Counted from the stretch's first letter, positions 11,367 through 25,093 are shown. The stretch is DNA of 64,000 bases from Apiospora phragmitis (GCA_038363925.1 JAQQWL010000006.1:1840501-1904500); one strand, 5' to 3'. The notes: a model not told the origin generated them from the sequence alone. Numbers and translations: made by a program.

Positions 11367-12096
11367 GTTCCTCCCGATCCGACGGGATCATACTCTCAAA
11401 AGACAAATAAAAATTAAATAAAACAACCGCGGTGAGGGGGAACGCCGAAAGGTAAGTGAAATTAAACTGGTCTAGAAGACCAAGGAATAAGAGAGTTGGC
11501 TACCAATAGATGGAACATGTCTCTTTACCGCATGGGACTAGGCAGGCACTGATGGCCAATATGCTAGTCCTTGACGAGAGGGAGAAGGATTCAAGAGTAA
11601 GGGGAGAGGAAAGCAGCAGGCCTAGCTAGAGCCGCATTCCATATGGGAGACCGAGATCAAAGCATTTTGTAATGAGCGACGATATGATACCACAAGGCTT
11701 GATAGCGAGCAATGAACAGATCGACAAGACCTAGGTCGAGTCTAATACATACATGAGATTATTGGATTGCTGCAAGAATTAGTTCACTGATGTAGCAACA
11801 TTCAGTGGAAAGGAGACAGACACATGGACTACGTTGAAGTATCAATACTTGCAGTGACCCGACTGATGGCTTTTGGACACATTAAATGGCATGAATGATC
11901 TTGATATCTCTGTAAACATCAAACGCTACATTGGTAATCAACCTCACTCTCGCTCCCACATCCTGCTAAAGTATGCATATCTCGGCATTGCTCATCTTAC
12001 CTCATCAGACCCATACCCGTTCTCTCTTTGCTTGGGGATCTTACTATATACAACCAAATGTCCAACACATCGAATACTGTCCTGCCATGTTTACTT
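11367..12096. other. Intergenic, between convergent genes
   Basis: Common 3' flank of the TLDc gene (+) and the CoA-transferase gene (-). A-rich poly(A)-signal-like sequence occurs near 11400-11425. No gene supported. Confidence 0.45.
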
Positions 12097-13813
12097 TTAC
12101 AGCATAGGCTTCAGGTCATCAGCAACAGTGAAGGGTGCTTCCGTCTTGGCCTTAATCTCATCCACCGTCACGCCGTCCGCAATCTCAATGAGGGTCAGGC
12201 CGTGAGCGAAGTCAACATCAAACACACCCTGTCAAAAGGTTAGCCGGTCTGAACAGAAATCTGATGTTGTGGTCCATTTGGGATGCCACTGCGGTGTATG
12301 GAGTAGAGGGCCAGAAAAAACTTACAAGCTCAGTGATAATACGCGATACGCAAGCACGGCCAGTCAGAGGGAAGGCGCACTGCTTGACGATCTTGGGCGT
12401 ACCCTTCTTGTCCGTGTGCTCCATGGTGACAACAACCTTGGTGGCGCTGGGGTTGGAGACGAGGTCCATGGCGCCGCCGAAGCCCTTGACCTTGCCGGGC
12501 AACATCCAGTTGGCGAGGTCGCCGGTGCCACTGACCTGCATGGCGCCGAGGATGGTGAGGTTGATGCGACCGCTGCGGATCATGCCGAAGCTCTCCTCCG
12601 AGCCAAAGACGGCGGCGCCGGGCTTCAGCGTCACCGTCTCCTTGCCGGCGTTGATGAGGTCGGCGTCCTCCTTGCCCTTCTGCGGGTACGGGCCCAAACC
12701 GAGGATGCCGTTTTCCGACTGCAGCTGGACCTCGACCTCGGGCCCGACGAAGCTGGGCGCCAGCATGGGCATGCCGATGCCCAGGTTGGCGTACATGCCG
12801 TTCTGGAACTCCTTGGCGGCGCGGCGCACGATGCGCTCGCGCTTGGCCGCCGTGTCGCCGGAGCCCAGCGCCTTCTTAGCGTCCGGGTCGCTCTCGTCCT
12901 TGGCCCAGGTGTACTTCTCGATGTTCTTCTCCGTCGTGCTCTGGATGACGCGCTTAACGTAGATGCCGGGCAGGTTTACGGCCTCAGGCGGGATCTCGCC
13001 GGGCTCGACGATGTGCTCGGCCTCGACGATGGTCATCTTGGCGTTGCGGCCCATGGCGCCGTTGAAGTTGTTGGCGGCGAGGCGGAACTGCACGTTGCCG
13101 AGCTTGTCGGCCTTGTAGGCCTTGACGAAGGCGTAGTCGCCGGCGATGCTCTCCTCCAGCAGGTACGACTTGCCGTTGAATACTTTCACGTCCTTGGGGT
13201 ACGAGTACTGATCCGGCGTGCCGTCGGGCTTGTTCTTGAGGGGCAGGTCGCCCGTCTGCACGACGGTGCCGAAGGCGGCGGGCGTGTAGAAGGCCGGGAT
13301 GCCCTTGCCGCCGGCGGCGCAGCGCTCGGCCAGCGTGCCCTGCGGGGTGAGCTCGAGCTCGACCTGGCCCGTCAGGTACATGGACTCGAAGGTCTTGTTC
13401 TCGCCGATGTAGCTGGCCACCATCTTCTTAATCTGCTTCGACTTGAGCAGCTGGCCGAGGCCGGAGGCGTCGGTGCCGGCGTTGTTGGAGACGGCCGTCA
13501 GGCCGGTGATCTCGGGCTTCGCGAGGACCTCGTTGATCAGCGTGTCGGGCACGCCGCACAGGCCGAACCCGCCACACAGCAGCGTCGTGTTGGGCTTCAT
13601 GTCCTTCAGGGCCTCGGTGGCGGACGGGTAGACCTTGTTGATCTCGGCTCGGCGGGCTGAGGCCGAGAAGGCTTTGGCGAGGACGAGAGCATGCTGCGAC
13701 AGAATTGGCGTGTCAATTGAGACTCAGACCTCAAATGACCATCAGATTACATACGTTAGAGCCGTACTTGAATACGCTCGCAGCGTCCTCATACGCAGAG
13801 CTGCTGAGGGCAT
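12097..13813 (-). CDS. Succinyl-CoA:3-ketoacid CoA-transferase, mitochondrial
   Basis: Class I CoA-transferase (SCOT) moving CoA between succinyl-CoA and acetoacetate (or acetate) in the mitochondrial matrix. Main exon 12326-13693 carries both halves in one chain: the alpha-like part ([31 protein letters not shown]) and the beta-like part with the catalytic glutamate in [12 protein letters not shown], then GAMDLVSNP and [11 protein letters not shown] 97-nt intron (12229-12325, GTAAGT/GACAG) leads to the last exon 12097-12228, ending in DDLKPML. The first exon begins at ATG 13813 and gives an Arg/Ala/Ser-rich presequence. The strong GTATGT donor (exon end 13755) leaves the wrong phase; the in-phase join uses a weaker GT four bases on (exon end 13751), giving about 520 residues. 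This N-terminal join is uncertain, the rest is clear. Confidence 0.93.
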
Positions 13814-14789
13814 TTTGGCGGCTCACTACGGCTATGTGCGGCGGGTAAGTGGGTGTTGAGGAAATGGCAAGGCGAGTGACGTCGCACTACTGGTGGTATA
13901 TCATATACCGATAGCTTGAACAGCGATTGGAGCAATGATACATAAACCGAGATGTTGCAGAATTCCTTTCAATCACGAAAAGGGTTTCGCACAATTGGCG
14001 CACAAATAGAAGAGATTCCGGGGAAAAAGCTGCGACCGAAACATTCATTGGATTGCAACACCAGCAGCGTGTAAATATTGAGCCTTCCAAAAGTCGGGAC
14101 CCCATGTCGCCTGCAAATGCACTCCGCGCTCGGGAGCATCAACGCGCGAAGCTATCCGCTTGGAATGGGGACCCGGAAAGCCTGCTCGGCATTGGGAATG
14201 GTAGGGTAAAGGATGACCCTCAGCTACCCGACCTTGGCCCTTGTCCAGAGCTGATGGAAGCTTTCCGAGGCTAATTCCGAAACTATCCCCGCGTACCTTT
14301 TCTTGCCGACGGAAAGTGGGTGGGAAGCATTGGATCGCTGATGCTGGACGCAAGATGGCATCGCCATTATGGTCTAATCTATTGGCACAAGGTGATCGAG
14401 AGCCAGCGACATTCGCAAGCTTTGGTTTTTGGGCTCTCGGAAACAGAACCTGGATTCGATGGTTGAATGGGCATTACCAGCTCCCTTGCTTGAACGACTT
14501 TTAGCGGATGACCGTTTAACCGTGAGTCCATCTCCAACTCTCAACCCTCACTTTGCAGCTCGCCAAAGCTGTTGCGCGATAGCCACATAGGCGGGGTGAT
14601 ATTCTAAGCTAAGCCACACAAATAAACTCATTGGGACAAACCAGGACAGCCTTTTTATCGATAAGCGATAAGATCGCCGTACTCAAAAAAAGTTCAGGCA
14701 AGCAAAGACGATCTCGCAGGTAGATGCGCGCCGAAAAGAGCTAACGATATTGCTGCCGGTGAAGAAGCAATCTTCAGCAAAGCACCATC
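13814..14789. promoter_or_regulatory. Divergent promoter region of the CoA-transferase and UTP22 genes
   Basis: About 975 bp separate two divergently transcribed genes. No other gene is supported. No specific operator is recognised. Confidence 0.45.
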
Positions 14790-17700
14790 ATGGAGAACAG
14801 TTCAGCAAAACGGCGCAAGCTCGGCAATGGGCCTTTTGTGCCAGTTGGGACTTCCAGCACACCTGCAGCCAGTGCTTTTGCAGATGCGACCGAGGAGTTG
14901 CTCCTTGATGTCCAGCAGGATTATGCAAAGCCATTTGAAGGTGTCGATGACATCCTCCGCCAATTCAAGAATACAATTGAAGCCCTGGAGACCCAGGAAC
15001 CTGCTCTTGTACGTTTCATGAGCCCTTCACATAGGCATTTTCACCTACTAACACTCCCATCAGATCTCTGATGCCACCGCGAAGTTCGAAAAGGCGTCCG
15101 GTATACGGGTTCCGTACCCCAATCCACGACCAGCTAAAGACTCTCCTTACAAACTCGCATTCGCAAAGCCGGCCCAGGTCAACGTTGTGGGAAGCTATGT
15201 CACCAGAACCATGATCAGAATCCAGGCTGCCCACGCCATCGATATGATTATTGTCATGCCTGCAGATCTCTTCCAAGACAAGGATTTCCGAGATCTCCGG
15301 TACTTTTATAAGCGATCTTTCTACCTCGCATGGATATGTGCCGGCCTCAAGAAGCAATTCAAGGAGTCTATGGAACTCAACTTTCAGTTCCTCCATGGGA
15401 ACGAGTTACTACCAGTCCTGGTGGCCCAGCCAACGAAAGCCAGCCGAAAGTACGCAATTCGCATTATACCGTGTGCACCCGAAAACCTATTCCCGGCCTC
15501 GAAGCTGTGGCCAACAAGCAACTCAGTGCGCCGAAACGGCAATGACTCGAAGGAGGCACTGGCACCTACCCCTTTCTACAATGCAACACTAAAAGCGGAG
15601 GGCCTGTATCAATCGTATCTACGGTTATTGACCAGCACTGGCAAGACTTGCCCGGGGTTCAAGGACGCCTGCATCTTAGGTAGGGTCTGGTTGCAGCAGC
15701 GAGGCTTCGGCTCTGATATATCCCAAGGCGGCTTTGGATCGTTCGAATTTTCGGTGCTCATTGCCCTGCTCTTATCCGGCGGAGGCCGCAAGGGAGAACC
15801 GCTTCTAGCTAAATCTTTGGGAAGCTCACAGATGATCAAGGCCGTCATTCAATACCTTGCCAACACCAATTTCCAGAAGAAACCGGCAGTCTTTGGCACG
15901 CACCCATCCGATGCAGATGCGATGCGGCAGGATGGACCGGTACTGTACGATGCGATGAGGAACCTGAACCTTCTCTGGAAAATGTTACCGTGGTCGGCAA
16001 ATCTGTTGCAGCAGTTCGCTAAATGGTCTCTTGCTGGGTTGAAAGACAATTCTCTGGACCAATTCGACCCATTGTTCATCATCAAAGTCCACGACAAGGC
16101 ACAGATATATGATTTACAGGCTAATGTGAACTTACCATCAGCTACCCAGACATTCCAGTCCCAAGACTGTCGCGGACGCACTTGGAATTTCAGTGAGAAA
16201 TTATATCAGGTTTTGAAGAAGGCCTTGGGCGAAAGGGCGTCCTTGATCAGCATCTACATGCCCAACGTGGACAGCTGGGCCGTATCTGCAGTTCCCACAG
16301 TGGCTCAGTCAGGAAATGTAGCGGTTGGCGTCATCTACGACCCAACAAGCGCTTTTAGACGAATGGACCTTGGGCCAGAGGCCGAACAAAAAAAGGAGGC
16401 TACTAAGTACCAGGAGTTCTGGGGCGAGAAATCGGAGCTCCGCCGTTTCCAAGATGGCAGCATCCGTGAATGCATCGAATGGGCTAAGGAGTCATCTGCC
16501 AGCATCCCCAAGCAAATCATTCGATATATTACTCAGTTACATTTTGGTCTGGGTGATCAGAGTGTCTCATTATATGGAGCCGAAGCAAGCATTTCGCCTT
16601 CAGACACACAGTATTTCGAAGCGGCAAAAGAGTCTTTCCGAACATTGGAGCATGATCTTCGCGAACTGCAAGATTTGCCGCTTCACATCAATCAGATTGC
16701 CGGCATAGGTCCGGAGCTGAGGTATGCCTCTTTAAGGCTCCCTACTACAGACAAGCCTATTCAGCCCATGGAGGTAGTCATCTCTTTTGAGGCATCTGGA
16801 AAATGGACGGACAACCTGGCTGCCAACCAGAGACTCAAGATTGCCTTCCTACTAAAGATTGGGTCGTCACTCGAAGAATCCAAAGAAGAAATCAAGACAC
16901 ATTTGGGACTGGACCAAGCAGCACAAGATACCCATAATCTTGCTTTCCTCGATGTTGTGTATGAGGACGGGTTTGCCTTCCGCCTCCGAGTGCGCAGCGA
17001 TGCGGAAGAAAGGGATCTTGAGATGCAGAGTCGCAACCAGCAACTGGATCGCCACGTCCAGGCCGAGGCAGCCAGCTCTCTCGCCATCATCAGACGACTA
17101 TACACGAGCCTGCCGCTGCATACCCAGACTGTCTCATCCTGGTGTACACGGTTACCACCTTTATCTCCTGCGATCCGGTTCACTAAGCAGTGGTTTGCCT
17201 ACCACAAGCTCGCTTCGCATCTGAACGAGGGAGCTCATTGAGTTGCTGGTGCTTCAAGCATTTCTCAAACCTTTCCCCTGGAGAACCCCTACAAGTGCTT
17301 TCACTGGGTTTCTGCGAACGATGCATCTCATTTCACGGTGGGACTGGCCCGAAGAACCATTGGTCGTTGACCACTCAGATTCTATGACGGCTGAGGAACG
17401 TTCCGCTATCTTTGCACGGTTCAAAGAGTGCCGCAAGCTCGACCCTCGCTTCAACCGAACTGTTCTCTTCGTTGCCGAATCTCACGATACTAGCGGTACT
17501 ACGTATACACGTGACGGACCGTCTCGTGTTGTCGCCAATCAAATGGTCAAGCTTGCCAGATCAGTCTGCGAGCTCGTGCGCGCCAATGGCGATCTGAAAC
17601 TGCTCCTCCAGCCATCGCTAAAGCATTACGACGTTGTGATCACGCTCAGCCCGAAGGCCCTCAAGACCATTACACGCGAGCACGGGGCCTCGAAACAATC

Positions 17701-18025
17701 ACACTTCAAGAACCTGGGTGAGCGGAGCCACTCGACGGCAGTATTGCCACTAGCAGAGCCTCCTGTCAAGGTACTGCTGCAACAGCTGCAGGCGCAATAC
17801 TCGACGGCCTTGGTCTTCTTCCACGGTGGACAGGATGACCATATCATCACCGCCCTGTGGAACCCCGAGCTGGACCAGAGGACGCGCAAGGTCGAGATGC
17901 CTGCCTCTTTCAAGCCCACAGGAAACGGGGATACCCTGGAGGTCGATAGGGTCTCGATTCTGGCGGAAATTGCCAGGATAGGCGGGGATATGATAGAGAA
18001 AATCAAGGTAAAGGGGGCGACTTGA
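14790..18025 (+). CDS. UTP22: U3 snoRNP / pre-rRNA processing factor Utp22 (NRAP family), one frameshift
   Basis: Nucleolar component of the small-subunit processome (UTP-C complex), required for 18S rRNA maturation. Exon 1 14790-15008, intron 15009-15063 (GTACGT donor, CATCAG acceptor, CTAAC branch-like site), then one long exon; about 1,060 residues. Recognisable Nrap blocks: VNVVGSYVTRT, DMIIVMPADLFQDKDFRDLR, YFYKRSFYLA, GFGSFEFSVLIALLLSGGG, the FWGEKSELRRFQDGSI motif, TGFLRTMHLISRWDW with EEPLVVD, and LFVAESHDTSGT. The frame breaks at 17229-17231, where GAGGGAGCTC reads one G too many; the following frame (17243-18025) continues the same homology without a gap. An essential gene with a single extra base in a G run points to sequence error. 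Confidence 0.92.
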
Positions 18026-21000
18026 GGAGGGTGTGTGGGTGGTTTATGAGGAAAAGGAAGCAAGCCGCCGAGGGGCCTCGGCTTGTACGGATTACTGCGA
18101 GATACCCTACAAGATACAAGATCTATATTAAAGAATAGGGATGTACGATCCTGTGGATGTTGGCTTTATTGGATCATTTTTACAATCGAGAATATGAAGT
18201 TCTCGGTGCTCACGATGTGTCTACGACTCGTATCTATCCATAATATGGCTCACTCTGACCTTTATTTATGTGTAACCTCCTGTCCTCAGTGCCATTCCTG
18301 GCGAACGTTTCATTCCCATGTGTGACTTAGAGTGCTCTTCTATCAAATCTGGTTGAAGGCGAAAAGAAGGCCAAAAAGCAAAGCTGATCACCTCGGTTGA
18401 CTCGTCGCCCCTTACAACCCTCCTGTTTGAATTAGTGCACACAGAAAAAGGAGAAAGGAGGTTCCTTGATTGCCCAGTACCAAGGGCCAGATCTGGCAAG
18501 TGGCCATGGATTCCCACACTCTTGTCGGCCTTTCCTTTCTTCTTTGCTCGTTTCTTCTCTTCCCTCTCCTTCTCTCTGACCCACCTTCAATCAGTCCGTC
18601 AGCCAGCCAATGGGTATTTCGTACAGATTCTGTCCCCTTGTTCGTCGCCATCTTGCTCTCTCCCGATCATCCTGTCTACGCTTCATCTTGGAGATCTTAG
18701 GTTTGGGGGGAACGATCAGATGCTACAGTATCATCACGGATGGCGCGCTCGGGTATGGGTTTGAGGCCAGGAACCAAAGTCTAACTTGGGGCTGGCTCGA
18801 ACTTTTTTACTACTCGGTAGGTTTGCCAGGTTACTTGGTGTTTCCCTCCATCCATGTAGTTTGGTTTCTGGTTACATCGCGCCATGACTTGTTTATTTGC
18901 TCTTGTTTACGGAGTACTCAGCCTCACACTCTGACGGAGAGTGGAATCAGTGGATAAAGGAGGCATCCCTCAGTCACCCCAGATCCACCACTCACTGCCT
19001 TGCAGCGGACAGCGGACAGCAGCAGACCTTCGCTGGCCGGGAGACTCGGTACAGCTAGGCGCATAGTGACGATGCAATGTCGCACTTGTAAACAGGCACA
19101 CATGCAGGTATTGCCCACTCGGGGACTTGGCGGACGTGGTAGCCCTAGCTCCAGATCCTTCATTGAAGCTGCAATCCACCTGTGTCTGTGTGTCGTACCA
19201 TCAGGGAGCAGGATGCAGATGCTTTCCGGCGGCTCACATTTCTTTTTCTGCACGTGCATATCCTCCTGTACTGTAAAGGGCAGGGCCGCAGCAGTTGCTG
19301 CATTTCCGGATCGACTGCGGAATGACGAGGCGCATGCAAGCAGGGGGTGATGATCCTTTCGGTGCATGCCTTTCGAAGCTGGCCAAAACTCGGCATCAAC
19401 TCGACAGGGCCGATACACCCGCAATTAAGAGGTCGATCATTGGGCTGCGCACCCTGAAGAAGGCCATTCTTGGGGCTCTCCGGCCGGTATTTGATGTTGG
19501 GCATCAGAAGCCGAGAAGTAATCTGCTCTTGGTCACGAACTGCACGTTCGACTAAGAATAGTGATACGGTGCTAATCAGTAGCGGCCGGTGAGGGACCTG
19601 AAACTGATCTCCTCGAGGCTGGGTAACCTCGGCGCTTTGACCAGAACGGGATTAAGGTTGCGACTGTCGCATTCACGTTTGTCGCCTCGACAGGATCATC
19701 CCGGCTTCCATGGACGCTCCAGAAACAGCTTGGGTTTGCGGAACTGTTTGCTTGCGTGTGTTATCTCGTGGTCGTTTGCAGCAGTGCAGCGCATGCATGA
19801 AGAAGGAGATGACGAGTGGTCGTGGGTTTCAACACTTGTAACTCACGTGAGACGCCAACCAGATAACACACGAGGTCGGTACAGTTGCCAAAAACATACG
19901 GTGGTTGAGATTGGCATCGATCTCGCGAATCTTGCATGTCCGGTTCCAAGATCTGTGTCATCGCGAGATACAACAACAATAAAAGCATGGTAAACTCCCG
20001 GTATTTGTAATAATAGTTCAGGGAGTTTCTAGACTCTATTATTTACGGCATAGCAATTGCCCTGTGGTGTGGTGCACATGCAGTACGATACGAGTAATTG
20101 CTTCGTTAACCTCGTCTGCAAGGCCTCATCTGCCAGACGCCTTGCCCACTACAAGCCATCCGATGAGGACCCCAAAAACCTTACTTTCTCACTAGCAGCA
20201 CATTAGTCACAACCGCGACGAGTTGCCCTTCCCTGTTTCCCCGTTGAGAGTTTGACTTCCAGGCGTGCTGGTGCGGGATCTCATAGCAGATCAACCTGGA
20301 AAAAGAAGAACCTTGAAGTCGATTTAAACAATTTGTGGGCTACACACTACACTCTCTCTCTTCCAAGCGAATATGTCATTGAAGAGAGGGGGTCTGCCTG
20401 CTATCTCTTCGTCACCAACAAGTACATAGGTATGTAGCCAAGCTCTCAAAGATTACTACATATGGCAGTTCGCCCTACCCCGGTTTCGTTTACAGCCTCG
20501 GCTCGTGGAATCCTGGTAACGAACGTCAAAAAATAGTAGCAGCAGCAGCAGCGTCATCATCGTCCCCGAAGGATATTTGTCACGATATGGAGCAAGCCAG
20601 AAACCAAGCTCTCCGTTGATGCTTACTCGTCGGTCGAATGCTATCAGGGCAGGCCTGAGTCGCTGGTGCATGTCAACAGAGACACAGACCTCCAAGGTAG
20701 GTGGAAATTGGTACTGGTCCCCGAGATGAAAGGGCAGCAGCCTAGACGAATCGCACTGCCCAGGCTACCCATGAGACAAAGAGGGACCTATGTAGTAGGT
20801 GTCGACTATCGCGGTGGCGCATGCCGTTCTCCTTGCGCGGCCAACCGTTCGAATTGGCTTCGGGTGCGACGTGGGGGGACGCAGCACTCTTTGAGATTTG
20901 TGCGACTGTGTACGACAAGATCGAAGGCAAGATATCGCCATGAACGCAGGGAAACAGGGTTAGTGGCACACCATATTGTACGTAGTATTTACGGCTACAC

Positions 21001-22982
21001 TTTAATCAGGGTCGTCGATGGATCTCACGGTATCTCCCGCTTCACTAAACTTTGAATCGTCGAATAATGTTGAGGCCATGTTCGATATATAAAAAGGGCG
21101 CACGTTATGGTATCAATAGTTCGGCGCTGCCGGCGGGATCTGGCGGTTGTTCATTGGTCATGCTGCGAGGACTTGTCAAACTGACGGCAGCGACCGATGT
21201 AACCCTACCCTCATGCCATCCCACCAAGGACCAAAAAGCACTCGTACGAATCGCGATATGGCGGCAGAAAAGACTGGGCATGCCGGGGATGCGATCCTCT
21301 TGCTCCTGTGCCATTGATTCGGCAGTCGATGGTCCAGCCCCTTTCGCCCCGCTCGCCGTCATACCAAAGCAGCTTGGCAGTCGACTACAGGTGGACTACC
21401 CCTGACACCAATGCACACCAAAAGCAGCTTGGCAGTCGACTACAGGTGGACTACCCCTGACACCAATGCACACACCTAACACACACACATCATCAAAGCG
21501 TTCCTGATCACAGACTTTCTCTCCTCTCTTTCCCTGCTACTGAGTCCTGACAGTTCATGGAGCTCACGCTAGGTTCCGTTTGGTTTGGCTTGATCGGGTC
21601 CACTTGAAGAGCCCCACTGCTAACCTAGCCTTGGGCGTTTCCTTGTGTGTGAATGGATGGAGACGGGCTGCTGGGAGACGGATGTTTACGGGCAGAACCA
21701 TGTATGTAGTATTGAGTATTTTGAAAGATATTTCTTTCCTCGACCAATAGATAGTATGTACATATGTAGTAGAAAGTCCAACAAAATTGGGGACCATGCC
21801 GACCCATCATACTATTGGAAATGTACCTGTGCGTTGCCAGCCCCGGCGCCGACTTGAACTGGCAGAAAACTGGCAGGACTACTGGGAGGACGCCGGTGTC
21901 TTCCGAAACTCTACTAACCTAGTCCTTCCACTCTTCGAGGGCCGAGTCCATCTGTCAGTGCTTTCTTCTTACCTTTCAGGAACTGGGCTGATGGGCAGCC
22001 TATGTTTCGGCTAGGGCAAATCATCACTAGACCCCGCCGAGCAACAATATGCAACTCAGTCACTCTCCACCCTTTTATCTCCTCTAGACGGTGATCGTGC
22101 AGTCCAGAGTTCCCGATCCGGTGGCGCGGGCGCCTCCCGAATCAAAAGACAGCCTTGGCGGGGGTGGGGGAGGGGGGGTTCCATCTTGTCATCCTGGAAA
22201 TGCGGCTTTGCCTTACTGGCGTTCTGCGTGCAGAGAAACGCTTCTCAAACTGAATACCTGCCCATTTCCTATGCGTCTGCTTCGGCTCTTGTTTCTGCAC
22301 TCTCCCCCATTGGGTACCGGTAACGCCACAATTGCCCGCTTCCAACGAGGGTCACCGCTGTTCACCCTACCAATCCCACCAAGCCTAACCTGCGTCGGCT
22401 TACTACTACTGCAAGGCCTACAGGTATTGCTTCAACCTATGCTACGTGACTCCATCCGCCGAGCCGGCAGCTGTTCGAAAAGCGGACGTGCAGAGTGTCA
22501 TCCTATTCAACCCTCATCAGTGCGTAACCATTGCAAGGGGCCTTCTACGCCCTAGTCATCCCTCTTCAACATACCCTCAGTCCATCACATCGTTGCAACC
22601 TTATCGGTCCTCCGGCGCCTGTACTTACGAGTACGAGCACAGAGAACCGGGCTCAAGACGACGCTGCCCATCGTATTCTCCGTATATGTTTTCTTCTGAG
22701 TTTCATACCCCTGCATATATACTCGGTGGAATCCCGAGGTTCGTACATATTGCCGACGTGATCGCCAGCCAGGCCTTGTCGCTACACGCACCATCTCATC
22801 ACTATTATTCATAGAACCACAAACAGCTAGTTGCCTGCCAAAGTTTGGCATCGCTATTAGGCGTCCCAAAATTACTCAAAAGGGCCGGCTTTCTCATTCG
22901 TTAAGTTCTGAGAATACGAATACACACATACTTACATAACCACCAACACCACTTGGGATATACATCAAATTGCGAAATCAAC
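18026..22982. other. Long gene-poor intergenic region
   Basis: About 5 kb with no gene I can support. Open frames are short, mutually overlapping and without domain-like composition. Composition stays near that of other intergenic DNA (no AT-rich block). The one clear structure is the 55-bp tandem duplication at 21366-21475. The right part is presumably the promoter and leader of the Zn2Cys6 regulator. Confidence 0.5.
21366..21475. repeat. Perfect 55-bp tandem duplication
   Basis: Copies 21366-21420 and 21421-21475 match at 54 of 55 positions, differing only at the last base. Each begins AAAGCAGCTTGGCAG and ends near CCAATGCACAC. Near-identity implies a very recent duplication, or a collapsed or expanded repeat in the assembly. 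No coding role is seen. Confidence 0.9.
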
Positions 22983-25093
22983 ATGGTTTACTGCGGGAAG
23001 CCCTCGAGGGGCTGTCAGATGTGCCGCACGAGGAGGATCAAGTGTGACGAGACAAAGCCGACATGCAACCAATGCGCAAAATCGCGGAGACAATGTCCTG
23101 GCTACAAAGATGAGTTCGACCTGGTCTTCCGGAATGAAACACAGGCCACCGAAAGGAGGGCCCGTAAAGCCAACAAGAAAGCTCTCGCAAAGGCCGGCAA
23201 GCTGGACGGCGAGGGCTCCGAGGGCTCCTTCGTCTTGGACTCAGCCGTGGCAAAGGAAGTGGTCAAGTCGCCGATGGAGCAGGCTATTATTCCCGCTCTG
23301 AGCGTGCCGGTAGAGACGCAGGCATCGTGCCACTTTGTGTCCAACTTCGTTCTCATGCCGAGCCATGGAAGCACCCGAGGGTTCATGGACTTCCTGGTGC
23401 CCATGATTAAGTCCGAAGGCCCCGAAAGCCATCTCCAGCGCGCCTTCAACGCCTGCTCCATGGCGCTTATCAATAACCGGTTGGCCTCGAGGAACAGATT
23501 TGCCGACAAGGCTTTAAACGAATATACGCAGGCGCTCATGGGGACGAATCAGGCGTTGAGGGACCCGGAACAGCAAAAGACGGACTCGACCTTGGCCGCC
23601 GTGCTACTGCTCGGTCTCTTCGAAAACATCACGGCGAAGCAGATTGGTATGCTTGCATGGGGGTCGCACATCGAAGGCGCCATTCAGCTGGTAAAGCAAA
23701 GAGGCCGGAAACAGCTGAGAACCAAGAACGGTCTGATGCTGTTCGTTGCCGTCCGCACACAGATGGTATGCCTTTACACTATGACTTGAGGATATACTCC
23801 CCATCATCTTAAAATCGCGGATCACTGACAATGCGCACTAGATTATCCACACACTTACAACTGGAAAAGCGCCCATCATGGGCGTCGAATGGTGGCTTAC
23901 CGATGCCATCAAAGACCAATCCGCGGGTGAGTGCCAGCGGATCATGATCAAGACGGGTGAGCTCCGCGCCGAAGTCACGCGACTGATGAACAGCATGGTG
24001 CGGTCGCCGGAGAACGTCGAGATCATGCTCAACATGATCCGGAGGTGCCAGACGGTCGATCAAGAGGCGGTCAACTGGATGCGGAAGGTGCCGGAGAGAT
24101 TGGCACTGGAAGACGGTCGCCTGGGAGGATAACGTGCCCAACGGCGATTACAGCAAGGCCGAGGTGTACCCCGGGCGCGTCGATGTCTACCGGGACTTCT
24201 ACATCGCGAGCGTCTGGAACATGACGCGGACGGCGCGGCTGATCCTGGCCTCGCTCATTGTCCGCAGCGCCGCCTGGGTCTGCGCTCCCATCGACTTCCG
24301 CACGACGCCCGAGTACGCCACCGCCTCGCGCACCTGCATGGACACAATCACCGACATCATCGCTTCCGTACCGTACCATCTCGGGTGGCACCTGAACAAG
24401 CCGCACATCGTCCAGCGCGCCAACCTGGGCCAGTTCGCTTGCGGCGATGAGGACGCCCTCAAGAGCTTGGCGGATACTTCCTCACCTGGCCGCTCAGCTG
24501 CGTCATGGGCCAGGACTACACCACCGACAACCAGAGGGCCTGGACGGTCGGGCGACTTCGTTATATTGGTAACGACCTCGGCGTCAAATACGCGCACATT
24601 TTGGCTGATGTAAGTTTGCGCCGCCCCGAACCCCTTTTGCTCTTTTTGTTCCCCAACGATGATGATTATGACGATCATAATAACTAACGTGGCAAACCAT
24701 ACACGTAGCTGCAAATCCGCATTCCTTCCATGATGATCCGTCGCGACGGCCTGATGGCCTCCCCCTACGGCGCCGCCCACAACTTCGAGAAGTTGACTTC
24801 GGCGCGCACGACGGCACCGACCCCGGGCTACACCATGAACCCGCTCCAACAGCGCGAGGCGATGCACAAGGAACAGTTCGAACAGCTTCGCGCTGATCTG
24901 CTGGCCAAGGCGGCCGGTCCTAAGACGTCGCACGAGACACAATGGGTTGCTCAAAGTTGGCTGACGGTATGTAAAACCAAACCCCCTTCCTCCCTTTAGA
25001 AATTGTAGAGGTTCTTGATCTGTGCTAACATTTACATTCTGCGCGTAGCTCCCCGAACAAGGCAGTCCTCTCCCTTCCGCATCTCGATGTTAA
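22983..25093 (+). CDS. Zn2Cys6 fungal transcription factor, two apparent frameshifts
   Basis: Nuclear regulator with an N-terminal binuclear zinc cluster: C-x2-C-x6-C-x5-C-x2-C-x6-C beginning at GCQMCRTRRIKCDE. After a basic linker comes a fungal-specific middle region (QRAFNACSMALINNRLASRN, LAAVLLLGLFENI). ATG 22983 is chosen because it sits 11 residues before the first cysteine. Exons: 22983-23765, 23842-24609, 24709-24966 and 25049-25093, with consensus GTATGC/GTAAGT/GTATGT donors and TAG acceptors; about 617 residues. Exon 2 needs two opposite one-base corrections: an extra T at 24100-24101 and a missing G near 24469-24472, which together restore the block WNMTRTARLILASLIVRSAA in frame with GQDYTTDNQRAWTVGRLRYI. 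Target genes cannot be inferred; no pathway cluster adjoins it. Confidence 0.88.

Noticed and set aside
12269..13660. 463-codon plus-strand open frame opposite the CoA-transferase
   Set aside because: Antisense shadow of the GC-rich third positions; low complexity and no family resemblance.
18083..20700. Series of 60-130-codon open frames in the gene-poor region
   Set aside because: Mutually overlapping on both strands, without signal peptides, domains or consistent codon use.
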